From Diaporthe sp. PMI_573 (taxonomy: Eukaryota > Ascomycota > Sordariomycetes > Diaporthales > Diaporthaceae), in assembly GCA_021399435.1 (NCBI GenBank), contig JAJTUP010000003.1, forward strand, positions 372,001 to 436,000: 64,000 nt of DNA, given 5' to 3'. Made by a program: the position numbers and the translations under genes. The notes under the pieces are model-generated. The model saw nothing but the letters and a program-made list of their open reading frames with translations. It made no database searches and was not told the origin of the DNA. Positions within the stretch are counted from its first letter, which is position 1. The number at the start of each line of letters is the position of its first letter. Of the stretch, positions 33,168 to 46,300 are shown one piece after another.

Positions 33168-33375
33168 TGTTGAATGGCTCTTGCCATATGGCGTAATGTA
33201 CGTATATACGTGTCTGTATAATTAGTTCTAAATTCGTTAATGTCTGTCTAAACTATAAAACAAGCGGGAAAGCTCGCATACAGACCTCTTAGGTCTGTAA
33301 GTACTCCCTTGCTAGATTAGTCATCCTCCCTAGCCAATATAGCTATATGCAATCAGCCTTAGTGCTATTCCAACA
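33168..33375 (-). repeat. Copia 3' LTR
   Basis: 208 bp, TGTTGAATGG to TATTCCAACA on the plus strand; 3' with respect to the minus-strand coding direction. The adjoining internal sequence, read on the minus strand, is purine-rich (GAAAACAAAAGA), as expected for a polypurine tract. Confidence 0.88.
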
Positions 33376-33903
33376 CTAGGGGTCTTTTGTTTTCTAATCG
33401 CACACTCTCTTTGGGCCAGTCAAGCAGGTTAAATTACTTGTACGCCCTTTCCCATAATAAATGAAATTACCCTGCCCAGGCAGGTTATGCTGCCATAGTT
33501 TTAGTAGGCATACGGTATAAATAAACCCCCAATTGGTGGTCTACATTAAGTGCCTTTTGCACTAACTTTTTCAACCTTCTTTTTAGCACCCTTTCTAACC
33601 TGCTTTCCAACCACTTTTTCTCACAACTTTCATCGTACTAGCCAGAAGGCTAGAAGGAACTATTGCCTATAACTCACTTGTATGAGTAACCTCTTTTTCC
33701 AGCTAGCTGGAGTAGTCTGTACACAGCGCCCTTCTAGTGCCAGCATAAAAACCCCTTTGCCTTTGCCTTCTGCTTCAGCCTTCCCTCTCTTCTTCTCTAT
33801 CACACAATACTCTCTCTCTCACACACACACACACATATACCTTGTATGTCGTGTAATCCAAACATCTTCAAAACTTACCTTTATTATTAAACTTCTTTAC
33901 ACA

Positions 33904-34647
33904 ATGTCTGATCGTGGTTCTCGCTCTTCTTCGCACAGCCCTCGCGGGTCGCCTCTCTTGCAGCATGCTTTGCCTGCTGCTACGCCTACATCTGTAGTTG
34001 TGTTGCCTGCTCAACAAGCAGGTCCTGCCCAGTCTCCTCTCACGCCTCTCTTCGGTACTTTGATATACGTTCCTAGTCTAACTACAAGCTGTCGGATTGT
34101 AACCCTCCCGACCGGTTACTTTCTGAATCATACTTTCCTAGCCTCCCTCGTCATTAATATCCGTACAACCCTTTTCCCACTATTATTCCTGCTCTAACAT
34201 TTTCAAAGGATACTAAGCATACAATCGCCACACTCCCCTCGCACAACATTTAAATACTGTGCAATATTAATATACAGCTGGTCAACATTATTACCTACAT
34301 TATTTGTCGTCTAAGCTACTACTATGCAATCCTGATTCAGTTATACAGTCAGGATGGTAATTAATGCACCAAATACTTACACGGTTTGCCTAATACATGC
34401 CAGTTTAAGGGGTATTTTCGGCTGCCTAGATTTTAGGGAGGTGCTTGTGCGGATTGTGTCTAGTAGTTACAGGATTGCCAGTACCCTCATTATAAAAACT
34501 ACTAACCACACAGAGCCTGTACTCGTGGAGGAGGTTGTGGAGGTTATAGTGGCCGTGGTAGCAGAAATAGTCTAGACAATAGTAGCCCGAGACCCTCTTA
34601 TAGCCCGGTAACCTTGGAGGGCATCAAGCAGAAGATTAAGCAGGAGG
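33904..34647 (+). pseudogene. Plus-strand (antisense) coding-like region inside the copia element
   Basis: Downstream of the copia RNase H but on the opposite strand, TATAAATAAA at 33516-33525 and a pyrimidine-rich leader precede ATG 33904, which opens MSDRGSRSSSHSPRGSPLLQ and stays in frame to 34197. Further on, in another frame, a Gly/Arg/Ser run (GGYSGRGSRNSLDN, about 34527-34570) leads to LEGIKQKIKQEDK, where the chromovirus inserted. The frame change means an intron or decay. The text is basic and low in complexity and could be RNA-binding; no family is recognised. It accounts for part of the unusual length of the element. Confidence 0.4.
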
Positions 34648-34652
34648 ATAAG

Positions 34653-34845
34653 TGTAATGGGCTCTGCACTAGGCACGATGGTCCGGTGAACTGGGAAGGC
34701 CAACATGTGTATTAGGTGTAGGTCTGGTGCAAGACTGATTCTTGCCCCCCTCTAGTCTGAGATGTGGGGGCTTTGGGCCCCTTTTAAGAGGGCCCTCGCG
34801 GGGGCCACGCCGGGGCTTCCGCGTGGCTTCCGCCCGGTCGTTACA
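34653..34845 (-). repeat. Chromovirus 3' LTR
   Basis: 193 bp, GC-rich in its right half, with intact TGTAAT...GTTACA ends. It differs from the copy at 42618-42810 at ten positions, and at each the other copy carries the T or A expected from C-to-T or G-to-A change. Confidence 0.92.
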
Positions 34846-35166
34846 ATTGTGCCTTCCCCCCCGGAGGCCCGTCCTCGGGCTGCTTTTGCACGGTATCTAG
34901 GCCGGCTTCTATCACGGCTTTTTACGGGCATCTTTAAGTCACTATGCCCGGTGAGTCACTAAACCTTCTGAACCTATATACAACCTCTTCGGTGCCGTAT
35001 GGGCTAGGCAGCGTGGTTTAAATAGCTTGCCCTTTAGGCTGCTTTTGATCTTTCTCTCTCTCTGACCTTTAACCTACTTGAAGCTCTCGCGGCGGCTTTC
35101 CTTCTTTCTCTCTTTGGGGTACTTTCAAAGATCTTTCTTCTTAATATCACCCTTATCATTATCGCT

Positions 35167-36770
35167 ATGTCTAACTCGTCTTTTCGTGGCTTTTTGCCTG
35201 ACCGACAGCCAGGTAGGGAGTCTTTCTCTCCTGAGGGGTCTTGTGATTAGACCAAGTCATAGGTGTCTTTGTCGGGCGTTACTTGCTCTGCTTCGCGGCT
35301 CCTTTGTGGGCGTGTGGCTCCTTCTTCCTTTTGTTGCCCTTCTCCTAACCCTTTTGTCCTTTTAGACTCCTTACATTTGTCTCCCGCGTAAAGCTTGGGT
35401 AGTCTATCTAGAGGGCGCCCTGCCTTATCGGGTTTGAATCTCGAGGGGACTGGTAGTGATTATGCCAGTCTTATTCCTAAATCTCTTGCCACTTCTTTCT
35501 CTATAGAGCCATCCTCCTCTAAACTAAGTAACATCTTGATAGTAACTCAAGGTAGGTCCTCTAAGGTAGCTGGTAAGCAGCGTGCTCCTATTCCGTAAAC
35601 CCCTTAAACTTTTCGTGAGGTAGTTGTGAGTGTTGCCTTCTTGTTGGAGGATCTGAGAAAGAGCGGGCCCCTGAAAGTACCTCGAACTCCTTGGAATCTT
35701 CCTACCTTGACCGCGGAGTATATACGGTTGTATGCGCCTGCTGAGGCTGTTAGGCATACAATGCCTCCTAGTTGGCAGTACATTTCCGACAGCTTTATGG
35801 ACGTTGTCTGATCCTCGTATAACCTATCTGGGCGGGATAAGAGGGTATAGTCCTGGAGCCGGGCAATCTAGTCTTAAGCTCCCTGTAAGGCCTGTGTGTG
35901 TAGCTTCCTGAAGAGAGCGGAGGAGAATGTACCCTCTTTGTGGGAGGACATATCCTATATGGTAACTAATTTGGGAAGCTTTCGGTACAACTGATGTATC
36001 GAAAAGCATTACTTGCCCTGTATAATGGTAAGCATTCTTTTCTCCATTTGTCTTAATTCTATTAACTATTCCAGGGTGATCCTCTAATTGTCGGGTTAAT
36101 TGCTGACCTTTATTTTGCGAGGGCCTTTTTGCGGGGAATTGCTTAGGCTGTGGACCCTGTACTTTTAATGGTATAGGAGAACTAGCTGTTGATCTTGTGG
36201 CTTTACCTGGCCTGAACCTTGATGAACCTGTCTGTGAATGGCCCTAGTGGTGCTCTAGTGTTCTGAAAGATGGTAGAGAATCCTAAGTATAAGGGTAGTT
36301 TGCGAGGAGGTAAAGAGAAGAAATGGATTAAGGTTATAAATGTAAGTCTTCTATATCTCGAGACGATATTATATACTAAGCTATTTAGGAATTGGCCATC
36401 ATAGAGGCTAGTATCTTTTGGTTGCAAGCCCTAGCTAATTTATACCTGCTTTACCTGGTATAGTTTGGGTTGGCCAACTTGGTAGACAATCTTTATAAGA
36501 AGATTCTAAGGGATTTAGTTAATACTCGTTATAACATGCTACGCATAGTTCCAGCCAACAATAGGTTCCCGGTCTGGCACGGCTTGGTTTAGGGGTTTCT
36601 CTTAGAGGTTTCGCGGGTCATAGATAACGCTTTTGGAGCCTGGCCGGAGGGTTTTCTGCTGCTACTGTAGGAGATGATGTATAGGATACGGACGGCTCTT
36701 TCCCCGCAATTATTGGGGGATACGGTGGCTTAGTGATTTGTACTAATGGAGAGGGTTTGGTTTTTTAGAG
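35167..36770 (+). pseudogene. Antisense accessory gene of the chromovirus, RIP-inactivated, family unknown
   Basis: On the strand opposite to gag-pol, ATG 35167 (MSNSSFRGFLPDRQPGRES) opens one frame that continues 214 codons to TGA 35809-35811, interrupted only by TAG/TAA at 35248, 35260, 35389, 35596 and 35605. Each of these could come from a glutamine codon by one C-to-T change. A pyrimidine-rich leader and an A/T-rich TTTAAATAG near 35017 precede the ATG. Recognisable stretches are SLGSLSRGRPALSGLNLEG and FLLEDLRKSGPLKVPRTPW. Coding-like pieces in changing frames (for example RAEENVPSLWEDISY) continue to about 36770, so the gene may have had introns. I know no family for it. Confidence 0.5.
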
Positions 36771-37164
36771 TAGAATAATGATATTCTTGTGTTGCCTTTT
36801 TGAGGACTCTTCTAGTCTCCCCTTAACCTAGACATTTTTAAGGTTATTTATACTTAATTTTAATGTATTGATTTTTTAAACCTTCTCTCCTGCTTACTTA
36901 TATTCTATGGCCTTTTACTAGGCCTTTATTTGATGATATTTCCCTTATATCAAGCCAGTATTAGCTTTATCAGCCACTCCTCTAACACTTATCGAAACAT
37001 CCTTAAGTTTATTAGCTAGTTATCTAGCACTTATTAAAATATTATTAAGTCCATCTTGGCTCTCACGAGCCTATTATTTACTTGTATTATAGCTATTTTC
37101 TACGGTTTTTGTCGGTCTAGTCTTAGGCCCTTTTTTGGTTTTACTTCAGCCTTCTCCCTTTCCA

Positions 37165-40100
37165 GTACTTTATAATAGTTTCGTCTGTTGATATTTTGTC
37201 TTCCGGCACTTATAAGTTATATTCACTAGGCCATCCTTTCCATTTTACCAAGTAGTACATAGTGTCCTCAATCTCCTAATAGTCTCAAACCTCTTTCAGC
37301 TCCTATTCTACTTATTTATCTATTATAAACAGCCTCCTTCAGACCCCCAGACCCCTTCAGCCTCCTTCAGCCCCTTCAAAGCCCTTCCAGCCTCCCTCAG
37401 CCCCTATCCGCCTCCTTCAGAAAGAATAAGCTATCTATGCAAGCCTCGAGACATAAGTAGAGAAACCAGCTAGCCTAGCTTAGCAGAATCTTCTTATCAG
37501 AGTTATTCCTTCCGCCCTTTCCCATTTCTCTTTCTAGCCCCTGTTTTTCTCGAGTCATTATTCTCTCCGTCGGAGGAATATACCTCTCCGAAGGTCCGAA
37601 CCCTCTATATATATATACCTAGCCTTTTCCTCTCAGATAGATAGTTAGTTCTTCAGTCAGATCAACTTTTTCCCTCCTACACCTAGCTTGCCTCCTCCTT
37701 CCTTGAATTTATTCTCTATAAGGTGTTGAAGAATATCTTGACTACAGCCTTACTATGTCCCTCTACCCTTAGCCCTCTACCCTTAATCTAGGTGTTTTTA
37801 ACATTATCTTCTAAATCTAGTAGGCCTAAAATATTCTTTATTAGGTCTTTTGGGTTTCTCGCCACCCAGGGCTCTAGTTAGCTCATATAGTACATGTAGT
37901 ACATTTATAAGTACTTCTCTAGGAGAACCAAGCTATAAGCCTGTTTACTTATTTAGAATAGAATCTTAAATAAGCCAACCCTTTATAGAGCAAGTTTTTT
38001 ATCTTTTAGGCATAGATGCTTGGCTGCTAGTAACACCTATTTGCTGATCTTAAATTACCTGGGTTAATACTATTCGTTATAGTTTTAAGCTTATATCTTA
38101 GCTATATATTTCCAGTTCTCCTTGTAATCTATCTAAATTTACTAGAGTTTCTCTAATCGTTCCTTAGCTACTAGTACCTCTCTCCTTAAGATACTATCCT
38201 TAGTAGGCTATTAGTTATAAGAAATAGTAAAAAAGGGTTTATAGCTAAAGAAAGCTTTAAACAAGCTTATTTTAATTATAAAATTTCGTGCTAAATTATA
38301 AGCAAAGAATGTAGTATATAATAAGTTTAGCTAGTTCTATGCGTTTTTTATTGTAAATACCCTTAGGTATTATTTTAAGGTTTAGTTTATCCTCTCTGTT
38401 TATCTATTACCCTATAAATAGTATGTAGTGGTATATTAGTTTTTAATTTTATTTAGTTAGTAAAAGGTTTTCCAGAACTTGCTAGTAAAGATTGTACCTC
38501 TGTTGGTTATAATTCCTCTTGGTGGTCCCTATTTGTACTTAATCTCCCTATAGAAGATCTTACCTAGTTTTATAGTATTTATTATAGTGTTTACTGGAAG
38601 GAAAAAACTTATTTTAGTAAATTAATCTACTATAACTAGGATTGTATCTACTTTTTTACTATCTCTGATAGTAGTCGGAAGTCTAGTGATAAAGTCTATG
38701 CTAAGTTCTTATATGGGGCCTGATGGAATTAGTAACGAAGTAAGCTCTTTATATAAGTGATGATGTAGTATGGATATATATTAGTATGTTGTGTAAGAGT
38801 GTATGTAGTCTGTGATAGAGGTTCTTAAGCCTAGCTAGTAAAAATGTCTTTTGACTAGGATTTGTATCTATGTCTGCTCCTAGTGTCTGCTTAGCGGCTT
38901 ATTATGGTAGGTTTGCAGGATCTCTTGTTGTAAAGCTTCTTGTTCTGGTATGTATATGTGTCTCTTCTGGTATAGTAGTCTGTCTTGGAACTTATAATTA
39001 GAACTATTTAAAATAGTACTGTTTAAGGATTTAATTCTTTTAATAATAGCCTGAATCTTAGGGTCTTCTTTTTAGGCTTTATATATTAAGTCTAATAGTG
39101 GAGAATGGAGCCTCTGGTGTATTGTGCTTGTGTTGCTGATGTGTATCTGGGCCTGGACTCTTGTTATGAACTGCTCCTGTAGGGGAGCCGTAGACTTAAG
39201 CTAACGCTCTGTTAGGGAGGAATTGAGTTTTGAGACCTTTTGTACTTTAGTACTTCTGACTGTAGCTTTAAACTAGGCCTGCTGTTAGTTTTCTGGATAG
39301 GATTATAAGTTCTTCCTGATGGCTGTAACCATCTTTGATTCTAGAGTTAGGATTTAACTTAAATTTGGAGGCTTTTCTTCTGATATATAGTTAGGCCTTT
39401 TCGATGGGCTATCTACCGGGTTTGTTCTCCTAGAGTAGTGTTTGATAGTGAAATTGAATTTGGCTAAATATATTAGCTATTAAACCTGTTTCTGTGTTAG
39501 TTCTTTTTACTTTATAAAGCTATGGAGATTGTTGTGATTAGAAAGAACTGTAATTGGTTCTTATGCCCCTTTAAGGTACTGTTGCTAGTGTTTGAAGCTC
39601 TTAATAATGGTACTTAGCTCTTTGTTATAAGTTGTCTAGTGGAGCTTAGCTCCTGAGAACTTTTTTGACTAGAAAGTAATTGGATACTATTAGGATTTGT
39701 TCTTGTCTTGGTGTTGTTGTGAAATTATAGATGTAGTAGCTCTATTTAATGTATTATACTTGATTTGTGTGGGGAGTGTGGGGTTGTAATGTTGGAGAAG
39801 AGGTGCTTGTTGGAATTTTATCTTGAGCTTTTTGAAGGCCCTTTGTGTTTTGATATTTTCCGGGGCTAAGAGATTAATTTTTCCTGGTTTTTAGCTATGT
39901 TGTATTCCTTTTAATTATTTATTAAGTAGTTATATGATTTTTGAGTAATCTCTAATAAATCTTTAGTAGAAGTTGTAGAAACCTAAGAATACTTGAATGT
40001 CGTGGTAGGTAGTTGGTATTAGCTATTCTTGGATGGTTCTGATCCTGTCGGGGTTTATTTAGACTTTCTTTCTTTTAACTAAAAATCCTAAAAACTCGAT

Positions 40101-42560
40101 CTCTTCTTGAAAGAAGTAGTACTTCTTGATGTTGTTATATAACTCTGCTGTTACGAGATGATCTATAATTGTTTGTATATACTTCTTGTGCTCCTCTTTG
40201 CTTCCTGAAAAAATCAAAATATTGTCTAAGTAAATAATTATATAGACATTGATATAATCTCCTAAGACTTCTGTAATAAAAGATTGAAATATAGCTGGGG
40301 CGTTAGTTAATTTAAATGGTACTACTTTGAATTTATAATGACTATATTGTGTATAGAAAGCTATCTTCTATTTGTCACCCTCTTGGATGTAAATCTAATG
40401 ATATATATCTGTTAAATCGATTTTAGAAAAGTATTGTGTGCCTGATAATTGATCTAATATTTCCGAAACTAGTAGTAAAAAATACTGATTTTTTATTATT
40501 ATTTTATTAAGAGCCCTATAGTTAACGTAGAGTTAAAGGGTTCTGTCTTTTTTTGGTATAAATAAAACTAGCGTACTAGCAGGACTTTTGTTATAGGTAA
40601 TTTATCCTAACTTTAAATTCTCTTCGAGTTATTCTCTTAAGACCTTGAGTTCTGTTGATGAGAGTGGGTGTAGAGGTAGAAAAGGGGGTGAAGTTTCCTT
40701 CTCTAGATCTATTGTGTGATCTGCCTTTCTTCTTGGTGGTAGCTCTTTGGCTCTGGCTTTGATGAAAAATGTCTCTATCCCTGCTAATTGCGGGTATATC
40801 TGAGATAGATCTAGAGGTGGTTTCTCTTCTTTGTTTATTCTTTAAGGCTTCCATTAAGGGCTTTCCTTCTTTTCTATTATATTAAAAGGTTCTGCTGTGG
40901 GAAAGATTGTGTAATAATAGGAGACCTTCTCTTAATTCCTTATGAAAGACTTTGTAGTTTACTCTACTATATAAACCTTATCCTATTAAAGCTACTAATC
41001 CTTTAGATAGCTTTCGAGCCTTATTTAAAAATGTTCTAAACCTGGGGTACCTAAGAGTAAAATAGATTCTAATTGATTCTTTTAGATTATAATATAATCT
41101 CGCGTCTCCTTTTTCTAATTTCTAAAATGATCCTTAAGTAATAAGGGGACCTGATAGACACTATGAGTAGGAACCTTAGTTTCTTAGACTCTTACTATAG
41201 GTACTGATAACTTTATAGATAATTTAAGACTAAACTTTTTGATAAAAGAAATACTAACTAGGTCTACTTGTACCTGTATATTTAGATTAATCTTGATATG
41301 TTTTTGACCGTGCTTTGTGGCCACTTTGCTGGAGATTGTAAATGTCTCCCGGACCTCTACTGTCTCTTCTTCTACTTCTAAGTGTAGTTACTGGTCCTTC
41401 TCCTTTACTTTTAATACTATTCTTGTAGGTAGTTAAGAGGTACCTTGGTTCTCTCTTTTTTGGTTCTGACCTTGAGAGCCCCTAGACTAATAGTTGCCGC
41501 GGCCTTGTACTTGATTTACCAATACTGTGGTTTCTGCCGGTACTGGGTAGTCTGGAGAGTAGTGGTAGGTGCTTTCATACCTGTAGCATGTAGTTGTCTT
41601 GTCTATTTTATCTAGAAGATTTAGCTTTGGGGTTGCTTTAGAGGTACTTCCCTAAGTGTTTTGATTTGGCTAGGTGTAAGAACCCCTGGCTCTTGATTCT
41701 TGGCCTCTTTCTTGGCCTTGCTGCTGTAGATAATTTTAAGTTTCACCCCGTATATTTAAAGTGCTTCCTAAAGGGCTTTCCCCTTGTCCTCTCTTATTAG
41801 GGGTTTTGTTAATTCCCCCTTTCCTTGGGCCTACCTCCTTATACTTCCTCTTCTTTACCTTTTCTAGGGTACTAACCTAGATTGTTTAGGTAACTCTAAC
41901 TATCTTGTCCCTGGTCTCTAGCATACTGAGGGTGTATTTTGTTTGAATCTCTAACGACACCCATTCTAATAGCTTTGAGAGAAAGAATTTAGCCCTTAAA
42001 CTGTTGCTTCTTATCTCCTGTTTTAATTCTAATGTTTTAAGGTACTGGTAAAAGGTCTATGGGTCTTGGTTTTCTCGTTGGTAGGCGGCATTAATTGAGC
42101 TTTAAATAACGCTTGATATATCTTAGAGATCCTTTTTAAAATTAGAGCTGAAAGTCTTGAACTTATCTTACTTATAATAGTTAAAGACAGACTTGTCTCC
42201 TTTTCTCAAGGACTTTATATGAGTATCCTAATGGTCTTGGTACTCTTTCTTGACGTGGTCTAATATATATATTACTTTTGTCTTGTTATTATAAAGGGTT
42301 TATAGTTATAAGACGTGGGCTCTTTCTAGGTCTATTATCCAGCTATTGTATTACTAAAGGGTGTAGGCTATAAATAGTAAAGTAATATTGGCTAGCTTTA
42401 AGTCTTTTAGCTTGACTTTAATAGCTGTTTGAGCTGCTTCTAGAGTGTTAATCCTTTGTTAAAGTAGTTAATTATGTTCCTGTTCTTGTGCTAGGGTATT
42501 ATTGAGCTGAAGTGTTCCTGAGCTGCCCTTAGTGTTGTCGTGACTTCCTTGGAATCTTCC
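37165..42560 (-). pseudogene. Chromovirus gag-pol remnant
   Basis: Translated minus-strand segments show, in order: a CCHC zinc knuckle near 41535-41605 in which cysteines are changed to tyrosine (CYRYESTYHYSPDY); the RT approach ([13 protein letters not shown] and an [15 protein letters not shown] run) near 40700-40810; RT core FIPKKDRTL*LYVNYRALNK near 40490-40560 and the active-site block IIYLDNILIFSGSKEEHK near 40190-40245, where the second Asp of YLDD is now Asn; integrase SIDFITRLPTT, GPPRGIITNRGTIFTSKFW and relatives near 38390-38720; and a chromodomain YYLVKWKGWPSEYNL*VPED near 37180-37265. All of the diagnostic losses (Cys to Tyr, Asp to Asn, Gln to stop) are G-to-A or C-to-T. No working protein can be made. 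Confidence 0.85.
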
Positions 42561-42617
42561 CCTTCTTTTACTGGTCTTTAGTGGTATTGTGGGTAGTGTG
42601 TAAAGAAGAATCAGAAT

Positions 42618-42810
42618 TATAATGGGCTTTACACTAGGTACGATGGTCTGGTGAACTGGGAAGGCTAACATGTGTATTAGGTGTAGGTCTGGTGCAAGAC
42701 TGATTCTTGCCCCCCTCTAGTCTGAGATGTGGGGGCTTTGGGCCCCTTTTAAGAGGGCCCTCGTGGGGGCCACGCCGGGGCTTTCGCGTGGCTTCCGCCT
42801 GGTCGTTATA
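42618..42810 (-). repeat. Chromovirus 5' LTR
   Basis: 193 bp; TATAATGGG start and CGTTATA end, with the terminal dinucleotides lost by transition. It is followed by ATAAG, the right copy of the target duplication. Confidence 0.92.
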
Positions 42811-43389
42811 ATAAGGGTTCCCTAATTAATCTATATGCCTTTAGACATATAGTTGAGTAGGTATATTCTAGGTCTTAGGTTTATATAATAATTTTCCTGT
42901 ATACTATAATTAAAATTTGATTCTCCTTTCACTACTTTTTCTTTATATAAATACTCCCTGGCAATTATAAAAAGTTTTCTATTATACAGTTACTAAATCC
43001 TATGGCTAGCCTTGTACAATTTTCTTAAGTCTTAGGTATAGTCTTTAAGGTCTATTATATAGCCTAAGGTATCCTAGTTCTATTCTGAGAAGTCTTAACT
43101 ATGTCTTGAGATATCCTAGTTATATCCTTGTATATCCTAAAGTATCCTAGCCATGTCCTTTATACATCTTTATGCTGTCCTGCAGCTGTCCTAGGTCTTT
43201 CTATTATACGTTCTAGGCCTGTCTCCCTTTAGTCTTTAAGTTTTTATGTAGCTATTTTACAGCTTTTTCTTCTTATCCTTATACCCTCTAGTTAAGCACC
43301 TCTTCCCTTATTCCTTCTAGCTGAGGCATTCTACATACGCCTCTACCCTAATCTTTAATATATTTATTGAGATTAGCTTTTCTAATGCT

Positions 43390-46300
43390 CTATTTAATAC
43401 CTTCTTTGTATAAGCATTAGCTGAATTATCCTTCTTATCAATCTACTATACTTTAGAAATTTCCTTCTTTTTGTATACTTCCCTTAGTAATATAATGTTA
43501 ATTATTAGTTTCTTCTCATCTATTGTGCCCAGCCTAACCAGATAGTTGTACAGTAATCTTAAATCTATATAGATAATAACTGGAATTCTTGGTATTTCTA
43601 GACAGCTTATAATCTAATTAAGTATCGTACTAAGTACCATGCTACTGTTAAATCTAGTTATTATCCCATATAGCTTACTTACTAGTACGCTTCAAGTCAC
43701 TCTTTTATACTTAGTTAAGCTCTAATAGATGATGTTTCCACAGATTTCAAAGTCCTCTCTCGTACAGCCAGTTTCTATTACTAGTATAATAATAAATCCT
43801 AGCTATAAGCTAAGATCTATATTGTTAGCAAAAGACCCGTCTGTAAAAACATAGAGCTTTATACATTTAAGGTCTAGTAATATAAATGTTATTCCTCTTT
43901 TAGGATTTTCTAATTACCACTTAATTTATATATTAAGTACCTCTATATCTTTCTTCTCAAGATCCTTGATTTATGCAGCTACTAATAGGTCGTACGCTAC
44001 TTCTAGTTAACATATTAAAGCAATATATACACCCCTCACACATTGTGTAATGTACTATTAGGGTCCATCTTCTACTTCTAGATTAATTAGGCAAAGGTTT
44101 ACAATTTATCCCTTCTATATAAAGGTAATGTTGTCTTTATCAAGTTTAATCCTTCCTTTATTAAATTTAATTAGCTATTATAGTCCCAGCATTTACTTAT
44201 CCTTTGTATAAAACTTCTTCTTCTCTAATTCCTTCTCTTCCCTCCTAGAGAATAGGGGTGTTGTAAACCTAAATATATCGTCTATCTACATTCCAACTAA
44301 TCTAAATTTATATAGCCCATTTGTAGTAAACAGCAGACATAGGTTATATATAGAAACCTTTATTTCCAGGGCTTCAGTGTAGTATAAGTAGTATATTTTA
44401 TACTAGTATAGGCCTAACTTTGCCAGCCCATACAATGGCTTCTAGATTAGAAGAATTGTTTCTAGTAAATATCTATTATATAATTTGGCTGGCAATTCTA
44501 CTAAGATAGTGTATATAAGTAGGTTGTATAATTATATATAGGCTTGGGTAATGTCTCTTAATTCCCCTTGGCAGTTAAATTATTATACAAGGGTTAGTCC
44601 TAGTATAAGGATTAGTCTTTAGCTCATTCTCTAGATTATTAAGGCTTAGGTTAAAATTACTTCTTTCTTTAAATCCCTATATCCTTATACAACCAGCCTA
44701 GACTTCTCTATTAGCTTAGTCAACCTATTCTTTACCTCTTATATCATTCTTATCTTAAAAATCCAAAGTCTACTATATTATCTTATATTATACTAAATAA
44801 ATTAAAAAACATCTTTACTAGCTAGTATATCTATTTCTAGTATATTAGACTCTTTAAACGGTCTTCTAGGAATAGTAATAACATTGTCTTGGCATAGTTT
44901 AACTACCAAATTATACGAGTCTTTCTCCTTCTAGGTAAGGAAAATACTTAGTAACCACTATATATACATAATAAATATTGGTTATACAGCAGCCTTACAG
45001 GGGCGTCCTCTTCTCTTTGGTTAAATAGCTTATATAATAGCCTTCCTTGGTTATCCCCTTTTCCTTAGCTAGGATTGTTTTTATACAATAGGCTGAGGGG
45101 TATCTAATTTATCTTAAAATATAGCTCCTACTATATAGTAATATGGCTTAACATATATTGCCTGTATTTAAATTGGTCCATTTATCATACCTACTATAAT
45201 TATATATCCCTCGATACTATCGACTTTATACGGTCCTTTCCACCCCTTATTTTCTCTCTAGATTAAGACGTCGCTCTAAATTAGTAGAGATAGGGTAGAT
45301 TAGAGGTCCGGGCCATTTCTGGTGTTAATTACATAGTTAACTTCTACCTCGGCTCAAATTATATATAGTATCTTTATTGCTTTCTGTTAAACGGAAACGC
45401 TTGTGTGGGCGCTGCACGTAAGGGGTTACCCTAGACTTCACGTAGGGAGTTACCCTAGACTTGGCACTTTTTCGGCTAAGTGCCTATGTGGCGTGCGCGC
45501 CGGCAGATGAGTTTGGTGGCCGTGAGTCGATTTTTTGGGCTATTGTAAGACCCTAACTTCGAACCTCTGCATTCCCCTTATTTCTTACCCAAAAAGCATG
45601 TAACCTAGTTCATTAGATAGCCTGATTTCTGAAGTTTATCTGTATTTAGTTTGGTTACTGTCAGGGTTAGGGTTGGCTGGTTATTTAAAGCCAAAGATAG
45701 TGGGTCCGAGGGCCGAATTTTCCGGCCTCCCTATCTGCGCACCAGAGCCAACCACAGCGTGCCCAGGGTTGAGACGATGTCGGAGGGACTGTGAGGAGGG
45801 CTGACAGAAGCCCACTCAAATTCAATACAAAGTTGTCCAAACCATTCTCAAGATTCCAACAAGACCTCCAGTACACCCTACTGCTACCTGACCATTCGAT
45901 CCATCAACCTTCAGACTTTCTAAACTACTAGTACTTATCGTGTAATATCTAGTAAGGGCGGCAAATCCTATAATATCTATAAGTATGCTCCAAAAACTAG
46001 GAGTATTGATATGATGCCATTTAGTCCCACAATATCGTTTAGTGCCTTTACGGCCATCTGTAGGAATATTTCGTTATCCGTACAGTAGCCAATCTCAGCC
46101 TTTAGAATCTTAAAAACTCTTCTCAGGGGGCTGTACAAGCGTTTAACCTTGCCCAAAGCCCAGTATACTTCTACAGGCATTTCTTTATACATAATTCCTA
46201 TAATCTTTATATTATTCCGGAATTTCTCTAAAGCAAAGTTAGTTCCCGGATTATATATAATGTGGTCTGGTGGACTAATATACGTATAGATCTAGCACTT

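Larger units (their letters stand above)
34653..42810 (-). mobile_element. Ty3/gypsy chromovirus, full length, RIP-degraded, nested in the copia element
   Basis: 8158 bp bounded by 193-bp LTRs and the perfect 5-bp duplication ATAAG (34648-34652 and 42811-42815). The left LTR keeps the TGTAA..TTACA ends; in the right LTR they have become TATAA..TTATA. Minus-strand order is gag zinc knuckle, reverse transcriptase, integrase and chromodomain. Next to the 3' LTR, the minus strand of about 34854-34863 is purine-rich (GGGGGGAAGG), a polypurine tract. About 2.3 kb lies between the chromodomain and the 3' LTR, where a separate plus-strand coding frame is found. Confidence 0.92.

Noticed and set aside
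45663..45675. Telomere-like GGGTTAGGG in the 531-bp insertion
   Set aside because: Only two partial TTAGGG units, too few for an interstitial telomere.
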